A program made the position numbers and the translations under genes. From Choricystis sp. odSpoLacu1 (lineage: Eukaryota; Chlorophyta; Trebouxiophyceae): a stretch of DNA of 64,000 nt. This document shows, one piece after another, positions 63,201 to 64,000 of this stretch (positions are counted from its first letter, which is position 1; every line of letters begins with the position of its first letter). Where the stretch lies: NCBI GenBank assembly GCA_958009055.1, contig OY253658.1, forward strand, positions 489,684 through 553,683, in the 5' to 3' direction. Below the pieces are notes generated by a model that saw only the letters and a program-made list of their open reading frames with translations, had not been told where the DNA came from and made no database searches.

Positions 63201-64000
63201 AGAGAGACCTCGCCGCTGTGCGCAGCGCCGTCGAAGCCGTCGCCCGCACCGCGACGCGGCTGTGGCCAGAGTCGCGCACCGTGCTGTTTGGCAGCCAGGC
63301 GACTGGGTTGGCGCTGCCCGGGTCTGACCTGGACATCGTCGTGCTGGGTGCGTCCGACGAGCTAGCTAACCCGGCCTCCGGGTTTTCGTGGTGAGTGTGT
63401 GGGGAGAGAAAAGGGGGAGACGTCGTGTGCGTGCAGACCCCCGAGGGGTAGAGCTCTCTACCCCTCCCCTCACGTCCCCCCCACACCTCCACCAGGGACC
63501 AACGGCACGCGCTGGGCACCCGCCTCAAATCCCTGCTGAAAGCACTGCGCAAGGGTGGCCTGGTGGCCGGCAAAGCCATCGTCATCAAAGCGCGCGTTCC
63601 CATCATCAAGTGTCACCTCTCCATGGGCGTCGCCGCCGACATTTCGCTGGGCGCCGTCAACGGGGCTGTGGCTGTGCAGTACATACAAGCTCAGGTGGGG
63701 GTCGGGGGAGCAAATGGCGACATCGATTTTTTGGGGATGGTGGGCGGCGGCGGCGGCGGCGCGAGAGCCCTCGAGCCCCAAGAACAAGCAGCCCCTCTCC
63801 TCTCTCACCCTCCCACCCACCCACCCACCCCACAGACCCTCGCCCTGGCCCCCCTCCGCCCCCTGGCCCTCGTCGTCAAGGCCGTTCTCAAAGAAGCCGG
63901 CCTCAACGAAGTGTTTTCGGGCGGCCTGTCCTCCTACTGCACGACGTTGATGGTCATGGCCCACCTGCTGGCCGCCGGCCCCGACGCCGCGTCCCCCGCC
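60219..64000 (+). CDS. FCP1/NLI-type HAD domain fused to Trf4/PAPD5-type terminal nucleotidyltransferase (3' end beyond window)
   Basis: Nine exons seen: 60219-60434, 60547-60942, 61062-62063, 62193-62318, 62420-62560, 62663-63070, 63203-63390, 63496-63694, 63836-64000; all joins keep one frame (947 residues so far). Residues ~140-260 form an FCP1/NIF-like HAD domain: TLLFDLNGVLLANPP (motif DxNGxL, second Asp changed to Asn), RLGVYSSATAHTVR, and VALVDNDAHKALP. The middle is Ala-rich with a compact helical segment around residues 470-560. From ~765 comes a nucleotidyltransferase: LHHEILAFAHAATPSQRDL, LFGSQATGLALPGSDLDIVVLG with GS and paired Asp, ADISLG with the third Asp, then a PAP-core helix LALVVKAVLKEAGLNEVFSGGLSSYC (core LKEAGLNEVFSGGLSSY). 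Such enzymes add A or mixed tails in the nucleus for exosome decay. The fusion is discussed under findings. Confidence 0.8.
63443..63466. repeat. Inverted repeat, 11-bp arms, 2-nt spacer
   Basis: GAGGGGTAGAG and its reverse complement CTCTACCCCTC separated by CT. It lies inside the intron between exons 7 and 8 of the HAD-nucleotidyltransferase gene, so it would form a stable RNA hairpin in the pre-mRNA. Confidence 0.85.

Overview
This is a GC-rich, gene-dense piece of a eukaryotic nuclear genome. Genes are split by short GT-AG introns (49 to about 600 nt), there are no operon-style ribosome binding sites, one tRNA gene carries an intron, and intergenic gaps are often only 70-230 bp. The gene content points to a photosynthetic unicell of the green lineage: a DUF506 (PDDEXK-like) protein, an EDR2-type PH-START-DUF1336 protein, a plant-type gamma PI 4-kinase with a ubiquitin-like domain, a plastid-type prephenate/aspartate aminotransferase, a plastid-type Tas-like aldo/keto reductase, and a DnaJ ending in the CaaX box CAQQ. 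I cannot name the species. The TGTAA poly(A) signal typical of core chlorophytes is not obvious.

Layout. 1-2.7 kb: the 5' end of a 2-oxoglutarate oxygenase (running off the left edge) and a pseudo-phosphatase with C-terminal repeats. 2.9-7.8 kb: Strawberry notch helicase. 8.5 kb: tRNA-Ile(AAU) with intron. 9-13.5 kb (minus): LYR protein, METTL26-like methyltransferase, EDR2-like protein. 13.6-17.9 kb (plus): second 2OG oxygenase, MoaC/CNX3, DUF506 protein. 18.3-21.3 kb (minus): frame-broken TrmA-family methyltransferase and prephenate aminotransferase. 22-27 kb: unknown low-complexity protein, small membrane protein, helical-repeat protein. 27.6-32.1 kb (plus): aldo/keto reductase and AP-1 gamma-adaptin. 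32.3-37.3 kb (minus): GPN3, PI4K-gamma, DNAJB-type chaperone. 37.5-41.3 kb: ankyrin protein, glycerol kinase, SYLF protein. 41.9-49.2 kb: two SKI3-like TPR genes tail to tail. 49.4-55.6 kb: cyclophilin, WD40 protein, KNL1/Spc7-like kinetochore scaffold. 55.8-59.1 kb (minus): ribosomal protein uS19 (RPS15) and a farnesylated-type DnaJ. 59.3-64 kb (plus): a truncated PKA regulatory subunit and a very unusual gene joining an FCP1/NLI-type HAD domain to a Trf4/PAPD5-type nucleotidyltransferase, continuing past the right edge.

The genes are mostly housekeeping functions with no common pathway; neighbours are linked mainly by compact, often shared, promoters. Three local associations stand out: the inverted SKI3 pair (cytoplasmic exosome cofactor), the HAD-terminal nucleotidyltransferase fusion, and the truncated PKA-R immediately upstream of it. 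Seven positions in four genes (TrmA-like, WD40, KNL1, PKA-R) show single-frame slips, four of them in C/G homopolymers. This suggests residual assembly indels rather than seven independent inactivations, so these genes are described from both frames.
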